64,000 bases of DNA, from positions 1,817,501 through 1,881,500 of the forward strand of contig NZ_JAUSVK010000001.1 in assembly GCF_030814655.1 (NCBI RefSeq), in the 5' to 3' direction. The notes under the pieces are model-generated. The model was not told the DNA's origin. It worked only from the letters and a program-made list of their open reading frames with translations, and did not search any database. Made by a program: the position numbers and the translations under genes. Source of the stretch: Labrys monachus (GTDB lineage: Bacteria > Pseudomonadota > Alphaproteobacteria > Rhizobiales > Labraceae). This document shows, piece after piece, positions 17,230-26,761 of the stretch (its first letter is position 1; each line of letters begins with the position of its first letter).

Positions 17230-17364
17230 ATAAAATGCCGAAGGGCGTGTGGAGTCGGGAGGGGCATTCTTGGTTGCGCAGTTTCCAGTGACGAGGCTCG
17301 GGGCCCCCGGTGGGGTCCTCCCTGCGGGGATGGCGGCTCTGCTGCCGGCAGGGAGGCTTTTGCC

Positions 17365-19461
17365 GTGAGCATCGCCGCCGCCCAGCCGCTGGAGGCCGTG
17401 TCCTTCCCCCGCCTGTTCTCGCCGTTCCGGATCCGCGGCGTGGCCTTGAGGAACCGTGTGGTGTTCCAGCCGCATTTCACGGCGCTGGGCGGCCTCGACG
17501 GCATGCCGTCGGAGGATCATGTCGCCTATCACGAGGCGCGGGCGCGCGGCGGCGCCGGGCTGACCGTCTTCGAGAGCCAGGCCGTGCATCCCGCCGGCAA
17601 GATGTCCCGCCGCTTCGTCAGCGCCTGGGATCCGGCGGTCATTCCCTTCTACCGCCGTCTCACCGGCCGCGTTCAGGCGCATGGAACGAAGATCTTCGGC
17701 CAGCTCACCCATGGCGGCCATACCTCGCTGGAGCGTCCGCCGCATCTGCTGTGGGCCCCGTCGCAGATGCCGGAGCCGTCGAGCCATTTCTCGACCAAGG
17801 CGATGGATCCGGAGGATATCGAGGCGACCATCCGCGGTTTTGCCGCCAGCGCCCGCAACGCCATGGAAGGCGGTTTCGACGGCGTCGAGATCAAGGTCGC
17901 CCATGACGGGCTGCTGCGTTCGTTCGCCTCGCCGTTCTTCAACAGGAGAACAGATGGTTACGGGGGATCGTTCGAGAACCGGATGAGGCTTTCGGTCGAG
18001 GTGCTCGACGCGGTCAAGCGGGCCACGGCCAGGGATTTCCCGGTCGGCGTGCGGATCTGCCTCGATGAGTTCACCACCTTCGGCTACGATCTCGCCTATG
18101 GGCTGCGCATGGCGGCGCATCTGGAGAGCACCGGCGGCGTCGACTATCTGAATTCGGACGCCGGCTCGTTCTCCAGCTATTGGATGGAGATCCCGCCGGC
18201 GGCGGTGGCGGCCGGCAGCTTCCGCGGCCTGAACGCGGCGCTGAAGAAGCAGAGCCACCTGCCGGTGGTCGCCTTCGGCCGCATCGCGCCGCCCGGGCTC
18301 GCCGAGGCCATGCTGGCGGACGGCGAGGCCGACCTCATCGGTTTCGCCCGCCAGCTCGTTGCCGATCCCGACACGCCCGACAAGCTGCGGCGCGGCGAGG
18401 CCCATCTCGTGCGGCCCTGCATCGCCTGCAACGACGCCTGCATCTACCAGGTCGGCCAGGAAAAGGGCATACGCTGCGTGCACAACCCGGCCGCCGGCCG
18501 CGAGCGCGACATCGACGAGCCCCTCGCCGTCGAGGCGGGCCGGCGCCGGAAGATCGTCGTCGTCGGCGGCGGCCCGGCCGGCCTCAAGACGGCGGAGATC
18601 GCCGCGCGGCGGGGCCACGACGTCGTCGTGCTGGAACGCGCCGCGCGCCTCGGCGGGCAGGTCGCCCTCGCCGCCCGGCAACCCGAGCACCAGGCGATCG
18701 CCGGCGTCACCGACCATCTCGAAGCCATGCTGCGCCATCTCGGCGTCGCCATCCGGCTCGGGGTCGCGGCGACGCCCGAGATCCTGGCACGGGAACGGGC
18801 CGACCGCATCGTCATCGCCACGGGTTCCGAACCGAACCTGCCGGCCGCACCGGAGGAAGGCGCCGGCCGCTCGCCGGCGCTCGAGCTCGGGCGACAGGTC
18901 GAGCCGGACATTCCCGGCCTCGCTTTGCCTTTCGTCCATTCCGGCGACGACGTGATGTCCGGTGCGGTGCGGCTCGCCGGCCGGGTGCTGGTGATCGACA
19001 ACAACGGACACTGGGAAGGCGCGGGGACGGCCGAATTCCTTGCCGACAATGGCTGCAGCGTCGAGGTCGCCACGCCGGACTTCATGGTGGGCGGCGACAT
19101 CGAGAGCGGCGCCCGCACGCTGTTCTACCGGCGCGCCGCGATCAAGAACATCGCCATCCGCGGCGGGCTGGCGCTCAAATCCATCGCGCCGGGGCGAGCG
19201 ACCTTTTCGCCGGTGTTCAGCGCGGCGGGCACGCGGGGCTTCGGGCGCTATCTGCTCGTGCCCGGCGGCGATGTCGTCATCGAGGATTTCGATGCCGTGG
19301 TGGCCGTCATCGGACGCCGCTCGCGGGAGGACCTCTATCATCGCTGCCGGTCCTCGGCCCTGCTGGCCGGGATCCCGATCGAGCGTGTCGGCGACTGCGT
19401 CGCCCCGCGGCTGATCGAGAGCAACATCCTGGAGGCCCATCGGCTGGGGGCGCGACTCTAG
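17365..19461 (+). CDS. Fe-S flavin NADH:flavin oxidoreductase (FadH/trimethylamine dehydrogenase family)
   Basis: Two-part flavoenzyme of 698 aa. An OYE-type FMN barrel fills residues 1-340 (LFSPFRIRGVALRNRVVFQP, GQLTHGG, FFNRRTDGYGGSFENR). A 4Fe-4S motif CIACNDACIYQ...RC follows (C-x2-C-x3-C-x11-C, near residue 352). A Rossmann FAD/NAD domain completes it (IVVVGGGPAGLKTAEIA, near 395). Family members reduce dienoyl-CoA or oxidise methylamines; the substrate is unknown here. GTG 17365 has GGGAGG 8 nt upstream and removes a low-complexity leader. A different regulator may act at its 3' side, where an importer begins. Confidence 0.9.
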   Translation: MSIAAAQPLEAVSFPRLFSPFRIRGVALRNRVVFQPHFTALGGLDGMPSEDHVAYHEARARGGAGLTVFESQAVHPAGKMSRRFVSAWDPAVIPFYRRLTGRVQAHGTKIFGQLTHGGHTSLERPPHLLWAPSQMPEPSSHFSTKAMDPEDIEATIRGFAASARNAMEGGFDGVEIKVAHDGLLRSFASPFFNRRTDGYGGSFENRMRLSVEVLDAVKRATARDFPVGVRICLDEFTTFGYDLAYGLRMAAHLESTGGVDYLNSDAGSFSSYWMEIPPAAVAAGSFRGLNAALKKQSHLPVVAFGRIAPPGLAEAMLADGEADLIGFARQLVADPDTPDKLRRGEAHLVRPCIACNDACIYQVGQEKGIRCVHNPAAGRERDIDEPLAVEAGRRRKIVVVGGGPAGLKTAEIAARRGHDVVVLERAARLGGQVALAARQPEHQAIAGVTDHLEAMLRHLGVAIRLGVAATPEILARERADRIVIATGSEPNLPAAPEEGAGRSPALELGRQVEPDIPGLALPFVHSGDDVMSGAVRLAGRVLVIDNNGHWEGAGTAEFLADNGCSVEVATPDFMVGGDIESGARTLFYRRAAIKNIAIRGGLALKSIAPGRATFSPVFSAAGTRGFGRYLLVPGGDVVIEDFDAVVAVIGRRSREDLYHRCRSSALLAGIPIERVGDCVAPRLIESNILEAHRLGARL

Positions 19462-19475
19462 GTCGAGAGAAATTT

Positions 19476-19498
19476 ACTGGTCCACTGTCTTGACCAGT
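19476..19498. promoter_or_regulatory. CTGG-N13-CCAG inverted repeat before the ribose-type importer
   Basis: Perfect 7-bp arms ACTGGTC and GACCAGT, 9 nt apart, lie 15 nt after the flavin reductase stop and 195 nt before the importer ATPase gene. The outer pattern equals that of 11758-11782 in front of the FadR-type gene. Confidence 0.5.
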
Positions 19499-19692
19499 TG
19501 ACAGATGGCGGCATGGCTAATAGCGTGGCTGCGGATCGATGAAGAGGGGTACGACGCCCCCGTTTCGAGCCGCTCCGAACCGCCTGACGATCAATGGCGG
19601 AGGGGTTTTGGGAGGAGAATAACGATGCGCGCTTGCCATGCGCCTTTGTCGCCTCCAGGGGCGGTCCGTCCGTTGCCGGGGGAGGGCGAGCG

Positions 19693-21210
19693 ATGATCGC
19701 CGCCGAAAACCTCGCTCTCGCGCAGCCGGCCGAGCCCCGGCCGATCCTCGTCGCGAGGGGCGTGACGAAATCCTTCCCCGGGGTGCTGGCCCTCGACAAT
19801 GTCGACTTCGACGTGCGTGCCGGCGAGGTCACCGCCTTGCTCGGGGAGAACGGTGCCGGCAAGTCGACGCTGATCAAGCTGATGGCCGGCTTCTATGCGC
19901 CCGACCGCGGCGACATCACCGTCGACGGCGTGCCTCTTCATGCCGATCCCGCCGCCGCCCATCGCATCGGCATCGCCACCATCCACCAGGACGCGCATCT
20001 GGTGCCGGCCATGACGGTGGCCGAGAACATCATGCTGGGGCGCTGGCCCACGCGCTGCGGCCTCGTATCGGTGAACCGGCAGCGCCAGCGGGCGCTCGAT
20101 GCCCTGGCGCGGGTGGCGCCGCATCTCGCCCCCTCGACGCTGGCCGGCCGTCTGTCTCCCGCCGACCAGCAACTGATCGAGATCGCGCGGGCGATCTCCG
20201 AGGATTCCAAGGTTCTGGTGATGGACGAGCCGACGACCTCGCTGTCGCCGCCGGAGATCGACCGCCTGTTCGCTGTCGTCAACGACCTCAAGGCCAAGGG
20301 CCTCGGCATCGTCTTCGTGTCGCACTGGCTGGAGGAGGTCTTCCGCATCGCCGACCGCGTCACCGTGCTGCGCGACGGACGGCTGGTCGGCTCGCGGCCG
20401 ATCGCCGAGCTCGACCACGACAAGGTCATCCGCATGATGGTCGGGCGCGAGGTGCGCGAGACCGTCGCCGACGCCAGGCCGATCGGCGACGTCGTGCTCT
20501 CCGTGCGCCATCTCGAGCGCGAGAACGTGCTCAGCGATATATCCTTCGAGGTCAGGGCCGGGGAGATCGTCGGCATGTCCGGGCTGGTCGGCGCCGGGCG
20601 CAGCGAGCTCGCGGCCTGCATCTTCGGCATCGATCGCTATGACAGCGGCGCGGTCGAGATCGCCGGCACGCAGATCCCGCCCAACGACCCGAAGGCGGCG
20701 ATCGAGGCGGGCGTCGGGCTCGTGCCGGAGGATCGCCGCCGCCAGGCGCTCGTCAGCCTCCTGAGCGTGCGCACCAACGTCACGCTCAGCCTGCTCGAAC
20801 GCCTGACCCATTGGGGCTTCCTGTCGATCTCGCGCGAGGAGCGCATCGCCGATCGCGAGATCAAGGCGCTGGCGGTGAAGACGCCGTCTTCCTCGACGCG
20901 GGTTTCCGCCCTTTCCGGCGGCAATCAGCAGAAGGTGGTGCTCGCCCGCTGGCTGGCCCGCAACCCGAAGGTGCTGATCCTCGACGAGCCCACCAAGGGC
21001 ATCGACGTCGGCGCCAAGTCTGAGATCAGCGAATTGGTGCTGCGCCTCGCCCGCGGCGGCATGGGCATCCTGCTGATCAGCTCCGAGCTGCCGGAGATCC
21101 TGTCGCTCAGCGACCGGGTGCTGGTGATGCGCTCGGGGCGCATCACGGCGTCGCTGCCGCGGGCGGAGGCGACCGGCGAGACCATCATGAGTTTTGCGAC
21201 GATGGGCTAG
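19693..21210 (+). CDS. Ribose-type sugar ABC transporter ATPase (two ABC domains)
   Basis: RbsA/MglA-type ATPase of 505 aa with two nucleotide-binding halves. The first has Walker A GENGAGKSTLIKLM, a degenerate signature LSPADQQLIEIARA and Walker B VLVMDEPTTSL. The second has GLVGAGRSELAACIFG, LSGGNQQKVVLARWLARNP and LILDEPTKGIDVG, as usual for CUT2 importers. ATG 19693 has GGAGGGCGAGCG just upstream. It forms an operon with the permease and binding protein that follow. The signal is likely a sugar, polyol or sugar acid. Confidence 0.93.
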   Translation: MIAAENLALAQPAEPRPILVARGVTKSFPGVLALDNVDFDVRAGEVTALLGENGAGKSTLIKLMAGFYAPDRGDITVDGVPLHADPAAAHRIGIATIHQDAHLVPAMTVAENIMLGRWPTRCGLVSVNRQRQRALDALARVAPHLAPSTLAGRLSPADQQLIEIARAISEDSKVLVMDEPTTSLSPPEIDRLFAVVNDLKAKGLGIVFVSHWLEEVFRIADRVTVLRDGRLVGSRPIAELDHDKVIRMMVGREVRETVADARPIGDVVLSVRHLERENVLSDISFEVRAGEIVGMSGLVGAGRSELAACIFGIDRYDSGAVEIAGTQIPPNDPKAAIEAGVGLVPEDRRRQALVSLLSVRTNVTLSLLERLTHWGFLSISREERIADREIKALAVKTPSSSTRVSALSGGNQQKVVLARWLARNPKVLILDEPTKGIDVGAKSEISELVLRLARGGMGILLISSELPEILSLSDRVLVMRSGRITASLPRAEATGETIMSFATMG

Positions 21211-21323
21211 GGCGTTCCGTCTTCGGAGCGCATCGCCCGGAATCGCAAAATGCTTTCGATATCAATGTGTTGATCTGGCGAACCGCTTCGGCTTGAACGC
21301 ATTTTGCTCTAGGGGAGACAATC

Positions 21324-22394
21324 ATGGCACTGGAGAACCCATCGATGAGCGAAAATGTGCAAGGCCGGTTCAAGGGGCTGCCGGCGCTGCGCGGCAAGAT
21401 CTCGTTCATCGACCTGATGCAGAGCATCGGGCTGGCGGCCGTCATCCTGTTCGGCTGCGCGATCATGACCTTCATGAGCCCGGTGTTCGCCACCGTCCGC
21501 AATATCGAGAACGTGCTGCAGACCGCGACGATCATCGCGGTGGTGGCGATCGGCCAGACCTTCGTCATCCTGGTCGCGGGCATCGATCTTTCGGTGGCTT
21601 CCGTCCTGGTGCTTTCCTCGGTGCTGTCCGTCGGCCTCGTCGACTTCTACGGCTGGACGCCGGGCCTGGCGATCGTCGCGGCGCTCGCGGCCGGCATGGG
21701 CATCGGGCTGATCAACGGCCTCGCCGTGACCAAGCTGAAGATCCCGGCGCTGATCGCCACCCTCGCGACCATGACGATCGGGCGCGGCCTCGCCTATATC
21801 TTCTCGGGCGGCACCAATATCGCCCCGGTCCCCCATCTGTTCGTCGCGCTGCAGGCCGGACGCATCTTCGGCATACCCGCCGTCATCGTCCTCACCATCG
21901 TCCTCGCCGTCATCGCCCAGATCATCCTGTCGCGCACCCGGTTCGGGCGCTCGGTCTATGCCACCGGCGGCAATCCGCTCGCGGCCCGGCTCGCCGGCAT
22001 CAACACCGAGCGGGTGATCATCGCGACCTTCGTCATCTCCGGCCTGATGTCGGCAGTGGCCGGCCTGCTGATCACCGCGCGCTTCGAGGCCGGCGCGGCG
22101 ACGGCCGCCCAGGGCATGGAACTCGCCGTCATCGCGGCGGTGGTGATCGGCGGCGTCAGCCTGTTCGGCGGGGAGGGCAATATCGGCGGCATGCTGCTCG
22201 GCGTCATTCTGCTCGGCCTCGTGCAGAACACGGTCAACCTGCTCAACGTGCCGCCGAACTGGGACTCCGTGGTCAGCGGCCTGGTGATCGCCGCCGCCGC
22301 CGCGCTCGACGTCTACCGGCGTAACTATCTGGAGGCCGGCATGCGCAAGAGGATCATCGCCACCAAGGCGGGCAAGCCGGCGAAGCCGTCCTGA
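21324..22394 (+). CDS. Ribose-type ABC transporter permease
   Basis: RbsC-family permease of 356 aa with about ten hydrophobic segments. Motifs are IAVVAIGQTFVILVAGIDLS near residue 75, GLINGLAVTKLKIPALIATL, and a C-terminal AVVIGGVSLFGGEGNIGGML. GGGGAGA lies 6-7 nt upstream of the start. It works with the double ATPase and the Tat-exported binding protein on either side. Confidence 0.93.
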   Translation: MALENPSMSENVQGRFKGLPALRGKISFIDLMQSIGLAAVILFGCAIMTFMSPVFATVRNIENVLQTATIIAVVAIGQTFVILVAGIDLSVASVLVLSSVLSVGLVDFYGWTPGLAIVAALAAGMGIGLINGLAVTKLKIPALIATLATMTIGRGLAYIFSGGTNIAPVPHLFVALQAGRIFGIPAVIVLTIVLAVIAQIILSRTRFGRSVYATGGNPLAARLAGINTERVIIATFVISGLMSAVAGLLITARFEAGAATAAQGMELAVIAAVVIGGVSLFGGEGNIGGMLLGVILLGLVQNTVNLLNVPPNWDSVVSGLVIAAAAALDVYRRNYLEAGMRKRIIATKAGKPAKPS

Positions 22395-22569
22395 CGGGAA
22401 AGGGCCGCCCCGGCGACGGGACGATCGGGAAGGCGCCCATCGAAGACGCAGCATCCGCGGCGAACGGCGAAGCTTCGCCTTCCTGCCGGCGGAGCGGGCG
22501 GGCCGGCGACCGGCATGCCGGCACCGGATGGAAATCCAACAAGAAACGTCCACTGGAGGAAACAAGGTC

Positions 22570-23592
22570 ATGGATGGAAAACACAGAACGGGTACGACGC
22601 GCCGAGACTTCCTGGTCCGGGCTTCGGCATTGGCGACCGGTGCGGCGGCCCTGGCTTCCGGGCTGCCCTTCACCTCTCCCGCCTTTGCGGAAGACAGCCC
22701 GATCAAGGGCAAGAACCTCTCCTATATCGCCTTCGGCCTGCAATATGAGTATCAGGTCACGCTCGTCGCCCGGGTGAAGGAACTCGCGGCGCAGAAGGGC
22801 GTCAACATCTCCGTCTATGACGGCAAGGGCGACCCGAGCACCCAGACCACCCAGCTTCTCGACGTCGTCAGCAAGCAGCCGGACATCATCCTGCTCAACG
22901 CCGTCGACGCCAAGCTGCTGCAGGGCGGCGTGCGCCAGGCCAACGAGGCCAATATTCCGCTGTTCATGCTGGAAAACCTGCCGCCGGAGGGCGAGTGGGT
23001 CGCCTACAACACCTTCGACGACGTGGCCGGCGGTGCGGCGGGCGCCGATGCCATCGCCAAGCTCACCGGCGGCAAGGGACGTGTGCTGGAAGTGCGCGGC
23101 GCCATCGGTTCGGGCCAGTCCGAGAAGCGCTACAAGGGCTTCCACGACCGCGCGGCCGAGAAATATCCGGACCTCAAGATCGACGTGCTCAAGGCGGAAT
23201 GGACGGCCGACAACGCCAATTCGCTGACGCTCGACGCCCTGACGCGCGACCCCAACGTCGCCGGCATCTGGGCGCACAATGACGAGATGATCCGCGGCGT
23301 CGTCGCCGCTCTGCGCCAGATCGACCGGCTGAAGCTCGCCGGCGAGGCCGGGCATATCCCGATCGTGGGCTTCGACGGCACGCCGCTCGGCCTGCAGCGC
23401 ATCCGCGACGGCCTCCAGGACGCGGATGTCGGCCAGAATCCGTTCTCGATGGGCGAGTCGATCATCAAGGAAATGGAGAACCATTTCTCGGGCAAGCCGG
23501 TGAACAAGGAGACGCTGATCCAGCCGGTGATGATCTACAAGGAAAACGTCGACAGCCCGGACAATTGGGGCAACCGCGTCAAGAAGACGTAG
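22570..23592 (+). CDS. Ribose-type ABC transporter periplasmic binding protein
   Basis: Type I periplasmic binding protein (RbsB-like) of 340 aa. The N-terminus has a twin-arginine signal (TTRRDFLVRASALATGAAAL), cleavage near AFA-EDS. ATG 22570 is preferred to one 42 nt upstream because it follows GGAGG and opens the Tat signal. The motif DIILLNAVDAKLLQGGVRQA matches ligand-binding folds of sugar receptors. It is the third gene of the importer operon, followed by a strong hairpin. Confidence 0.92.
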   Translation: MDGKHRTGTTRRDFLVRASALATGAAALASGLPFTSPAFAEDSPIKGKNLSYIAFGLQYEYQVTLVARVKELAAQKGVNISVYDGKGDPSTQTTQLLDVVSKQPDIILLNAVDAKLLQGGVRQANEANIPLFMLENLPPEGEWVAYNTFDDVAGGAAGADAIAKLTGGKGRVLEVRGAIGSGQSEKRYKGFHDRAAEKYPDLKIDVLKAEWTADNANSLTLDALTRDPNVAGIWAHNDEMIRGVVAALRQIDRLKLAGEAGHIPIVGFDGTPLGLQRIRDGLQDADVGQNPFSMGESIIKEMENHFSGKPVNKETLIQPVMIYKENVDSPDNWGNRVKKT

Positions 23593-23656
23593 ACGCCCGA
23601 GGCGGCCTCCCGGGACGAGGAGGCAAAGGAGGCGGGTCGGCAGGCCCGCCCCCGCT

Positions 23657-23677
23657 GTGCCGGTCCCCGACCGGCAC
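23657..23677 (+). terminator. Hairpin after the ribose-type importer operon
   Basis: GTGCCGGTC and GACCGGCAC form a 9-bp stem with a CCC loop, 65 nt after the binding-protein stop, followed by CTTTCCGCTTTCC. It is a plausible but T-poor terminator. Confidence 0.5.
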
Positions 23678-23728
23678 CTTTCCGCTTTCCCCGCCGGCCC
23701 CCCCCTTCAACAGACCGGAAGACATGCC

Positions 23729-24985
23729 GTGACCGCCACCGCCGACATCATGACGCCCGACCTTGCCCGCAACATGCGGCTGATCGGCCATTGCGACCAG
23801 GGCGGCCGCGGGGACGGCGTCCAGATCATGGTCGAGAACGGCTTTGCCTATATCGGGCATCTCTTCAGCCAGGGCTTCTCGATCGTCGACGTGCGCGATG
23901 CCGCCAACCCGAAGGCCGCGGGCTACGTCGCGGCGCCCGCGAATACCTGGAACGTGCATCTGCAGGTCGCCGACAATCTGCTGCTCGTCATCCACGGCAA
24001 GGACGTCTTCGCCGATTCCGCCTTCTCCGACGAGGCGAGCTATTACAAGGCCGCGGCCGGCACGGCGCTCGGCACCGCCGCGCCGAAGCAGGCGCGCGAC
24101 TGGGATGCCGGCCTCGCCGTCTATGATATTTCCGTGCCGGGGCAGCCGCGCCGCATCGGCTTCATGCCGGTGTCCGGCGGCATCCACCGCATCTGGTATA
24201 CGGGCGGGCGCTGGGCCTATGTCTCCGCGCTGCTCGACGGGTTCTCCGACTTCATCTTCATGACCGTCGACATGTCCGACCCCGCCCGGCCGCGCGAGGC
24301 CGGACGCTATTGGCTGCCCGGCATGAATCTCGCCGCCGGCGAGAAGCCGGGCTGGGAGCCCAACCGCAAATTCGGCCTCCACCATGCCATCGTCGACGGC
24401 GACACGGCCTGGGGCGCCTGGCGCGATGCCGGCCTGGTGGTGATGAATGTCGCCGACCGGGCCAAACCCGAACTGGTCGTCCATCGCAACTGGTCGCCGC
24501 CGTTCCAGGGCGGCACCCATAACTGCCTGCCGCTGGCCGACCGCGACCTGCTCGTCGTCGTCGACGAGGCGGTGCTCGACGATTTCGGGGACGGGCTGAA
24601 GAACATCTGGATCTTCGACATCAAGGACAAGGCCAATCCCGTGCCCGTCGCCTCGATGCCGGTGCCCATCGACGAGGACTATCCCCGCAAGGGCGCCCAT
24701 TATGGGCCCCACAACATCCACGAGAACCGGCCGGGCACCTTCCAGAGCTCGTCGATCATCTTCTCGACCTGGCAGAATGCCGGCGTCAGGGTGTACGACA
24801 TCGCCAATCCGCGCCAGCCCAAGGAAGTCGGCGCGCTGGTGCCGCCGGCGCCGCGGTCGATGGCCGACAGGCGGCCGGGCAAGAAGGCGATCATCCAGTC
24901 CTGCGACATCTTCGTCGACAGAGCCGGCCTGGCCTATGTCACCGACTACAATGCCGGTTTGTACATCATGGAATTCAACGGCTGA
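23729..24985 (+). CDS. LVIVD-repeat beta-propeller protein
   Basis: Protein of 418 aa made of repeated blades such as GFSIVDVRDAANPKAAG, GLAVYDISVPGQPRRIG, GLVVMNVADRAKPELVV, IWIFDIKDKANPVPVA and GVRVYDIANPRQPKEVG. No signal peptide is evident, so it is probably cytoplasmic. Homologues occur beside sugar-catabolic oxidoreductases, but no reaction is established. The GTG start at 23729 is chosen because the family begins shortly after it; in-frame alternatives exist (23657, 23747). The adjacent FAD enzyme suggests that both act on the imported substrate. Confidence 0.75.
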   Translation: MTATADIMTPDLARNMRLIGHCDQGGRGDGVQIMVENGFAYIGHLFSQGFSIVDVRDAANPKAAGYVAAPANTWNVHLQVADNLLLVIHGKDVFADSAFSDEASYYKAAAGTALGTAAPKQARDWDAGLAVYDISVPGQPRRIGFMPVSGGIHRIWYTGGRWAYVSALLDGFSDFIFMTVDMSDPARPREAGRYWLPGMNLAAGEKPGWEPNRKFGLHHAIVDGDTAWGAWRDAGLVVMNVADRAKPELVVHRNWSPPFQGGTHNCLPLADRDLLVVVDEAVLDDFGDGLKNIWIFDIKDKANPVPVASMPVPIDEDYPRKGAHYGPHNIHENRPGTFQSSSIIFSTWQNAGVRVYDIANPRQPKEVGALVPPAPRSMADRRPGKKAIIQSCDIFVDRAGLAYVTDYNAGLYIMEFNG

Positions 24986-25033
24986 GCGGCCGGCCTCCCT
25001 CATGCCGAAATCATTGTCTCAAAGGATATTCCC

Positions 25034-26416
25034 GTGAATCTCTTCGGTTCATACGACGTCGTGGTCACCGGGGCCGGCTCGGCCGGAATCGTCGCCGCCA
25101 TCCGGGCCGCCCGCGAAGGCGCCAGGACGCTGCTGCTCGAGGGGACCGGCTTCCTCGGCGGCCTGATCACCGGCGGCCGGCTGACCAAGCCGACCGGCCT
25201 GATCAATTCGGCGATCTTCCACGAGATGCTCGACCGCTGCGTCGGGTACAAGGGCGCCGACGGCCGGGTGCGGGAATCCTATTGGGGCCGCTATACCGGC
25301 ACGTTCGACGCCGAGGTGATGCAGCGCGTCATCATCGAGATGGTCGAGGAGGCCGGCATCGAGGTGCTGCTGCGGGCGACCGTGGTGGATACGGTGATGA
25401 AGGACAAGGCCATGGCCGGCCTCGTCATCCGCACCAAATCGGGCGAGAGCCTCGTGCTCGGCAAGGCCTTCATCGATGCCTCCGGCGATGGCGACGTCGC
25501 GGCCTTGGCGGGCGCGAACTTCATGCTGGGGCGGGACGGCGACGGGCTGACCCAGCCGATCACCTCCTATTTCCGCGTGCTCGGCGTCAATGTTCCCGCG
25601 CTGATCGCCGACTGCAACGCCAACCGGGCCGACATGTGGGAGGTCGTCTATCCCAAGGAGGCGGGCGACCGCAACGAGGACTATATCATGGCGGTGCTGC
25701 TGACCGGCTTCCAGCAGCGCATCAAGGACAAGGTCGCCGAGGGTTTCGACTGGATCATCCCCAAGGACCACATCACCATGAAGACCGGGCTGATCCCCGG
25801 CGAGATCTCGGTGAACGTCACGCGGTTCCAGGGCAACGGCCTCGACGACCGCGACCTCAGCCGCGCCGAGATCGAAATCCGCAAGCAGGCCTATTGCGCC
25901 TTCGACTTCCTGCAGCGCTATGTCAAGGGCTTCGAGAACGCCATCTTCCTCGAGGTCGCGCCGAAGCTCGGCATCCGCGAGACGCGCCGCATCACCGGCC
26001 GCTACGTGCTGACCGAGGCCGATGTCCGCGGCAATGGCCGCTTCGAAGACGCCATCGGCCTGTGCAATTCCCCCGTCGACGTGCACGAGCCCGGCGGCAG
26101 CCGCGCCATCATGGACCATGTCGGCATCGGCTACGGCATTCCCTATCGCTGCCTGCTGCCGGCGACGATCGACAATCTGATCATGGCCGGGCGGTGCATC
26201 TCGGTGGACGAGATCGCCTTCGGCTCGACCCGCAACGTGCCGGCCTGCACCATGACGGGGGAGGCGGCCGCGATCGCCGCAGCGACGGCCGCCGCCCGCG
26301 GCTTATCGGTCTCGGCGATACCCGTCGGCGAGATCCAGGCCCGCCTGCGCGAACACGGCGCCTGGCTCGGCACGCCGGGCGAGGCGGTGCCGGACGTGCT
26401 GAAGAAGGCGGGGTAG
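25034..26416 (+). CDS. FAD-dependent oxidoreductase (FAD_oxidored family)
   Basis: Flavoprotein of 460 aa. The N-terminal dinucleotide motif is VVVTGAGSAGIVAAIRAARE, then LLLEGTGFLGGLITGG, a DASGDGDVAALAG block, RETRRITGRYVLTEADV and a closing NLIMAGRCISVDEIAFGSTR typical of PF12831 proteins. It starts at GTG 25034 with AAGGA 9 nt upstream. It lies 48 nt after the LVIVD gene, so the two are probably co-transcribed. Substrate unknown; likely an alcohol or amine group on the imported compound. Confidence 0.87.
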   Translation: MNLFGSYDVVVTGAGSAGIVAAIRAAREGARTLLLEGTGFLGGLITGGRLTKPTGLINSAIFHEMLDRCVGYKGADGRVRESYWGRYTGTFDAEVMQRVIIEMVEEAGIEVLLRATVVDTVMKDKAMAGLVIRTKSGESLVLGKAFIDASGDGDVAALAGANFMLGRDGDGLTQPITSYFRVLGVNVPALIADCNANRADMWEVVYPKEAGDRNEDYIMAVLLTGFQQRIKDKVAEGFDWIIPKDHITMKTGLIPGEISVNVTRFQGNGLDDRDLSRAEIEIRKQAYCAFDFLQRYVKGFENAIFLEVAPKLGIRETRRITGRYVLTEADVRGNGRFEDAIGLCNSPVDVHEPGGSRAIMDHVGIGYGIPYRCLLPATIDNLIMAGRCISVDEIAFGSTRNVPACTMTGEAAAIAAATAAARGLSVSAIPVGEIQARLREHGAWLGTPGEAVPDVLKKAG

Positions 26417-26434
26417 GGCCGGGGCGCCGGTCGG

Positions 26435-26687
26435 GCGCCGCGTTTCCTTCTGCTGGATGCGAGACACGGAGCTTCCGAGGCCCGCCGCGACGCCGATGCC
26501 CCCTCGCCCCGCTTGCGGGGAGAGGATAGAGGAGAGGGGCGGCGCCGCGGTGGCTGTCGTATCGTCCACGTCTTTTCCGGAGAGAGCCGCAGCCCCTCAT
26601 CCTTACCTTCTCCCCGTGAGAACGGGGAGAAGGGCCGGCAGCGCCGCGTTTCCTTCTGCCAGATGTGAGACACGGAGCTTCCCAGGC
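26435..26687. repeat. 47-bp imperfect direct repeats flanking a family B element
   Basis: Copies at 26435-26481 and 26641-26687 begin GCGCCGCGTTTCCTTCTG and share GAGACACGGAGCTTCC; 43 of 47 positions match by eye. They start 63 nt before and end 51 nt after the hairpin pair. Confidence 0.75.
26498..26636. repeat. Paired hairpin repeat, family B copy 2
   Basis: The left module is CCCCGCTTGCGGGGAGAGG and the right, inverted, is CCTTCTCCCCGTG...CGGGGAGAAGG next to CCCCTCATCC. It matches the copies at 1485, 40815 and 61155. Confidence 0.75.
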
Positions 26688-26761
26688 GCCTCTTCATCTT
26701 TCACGGCGCCGGCACATGAAACGCGCCAATCCGCGTCTCTCTCACCCGCAAGCCCAGTGCT

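Larger units (their letters stand above)
26417..26761. other. Noncoding region between the FAD oxidoreductase and lacI-type genes
   Basis: No gene is supported. The stretch is almost wholly repeats: two 47-bp direct copies (26435-26481, 26641-26687) bracket a paired hairpin repeat at 26498-26636. The neighbouring genes converge here. Confidence 0.6.
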
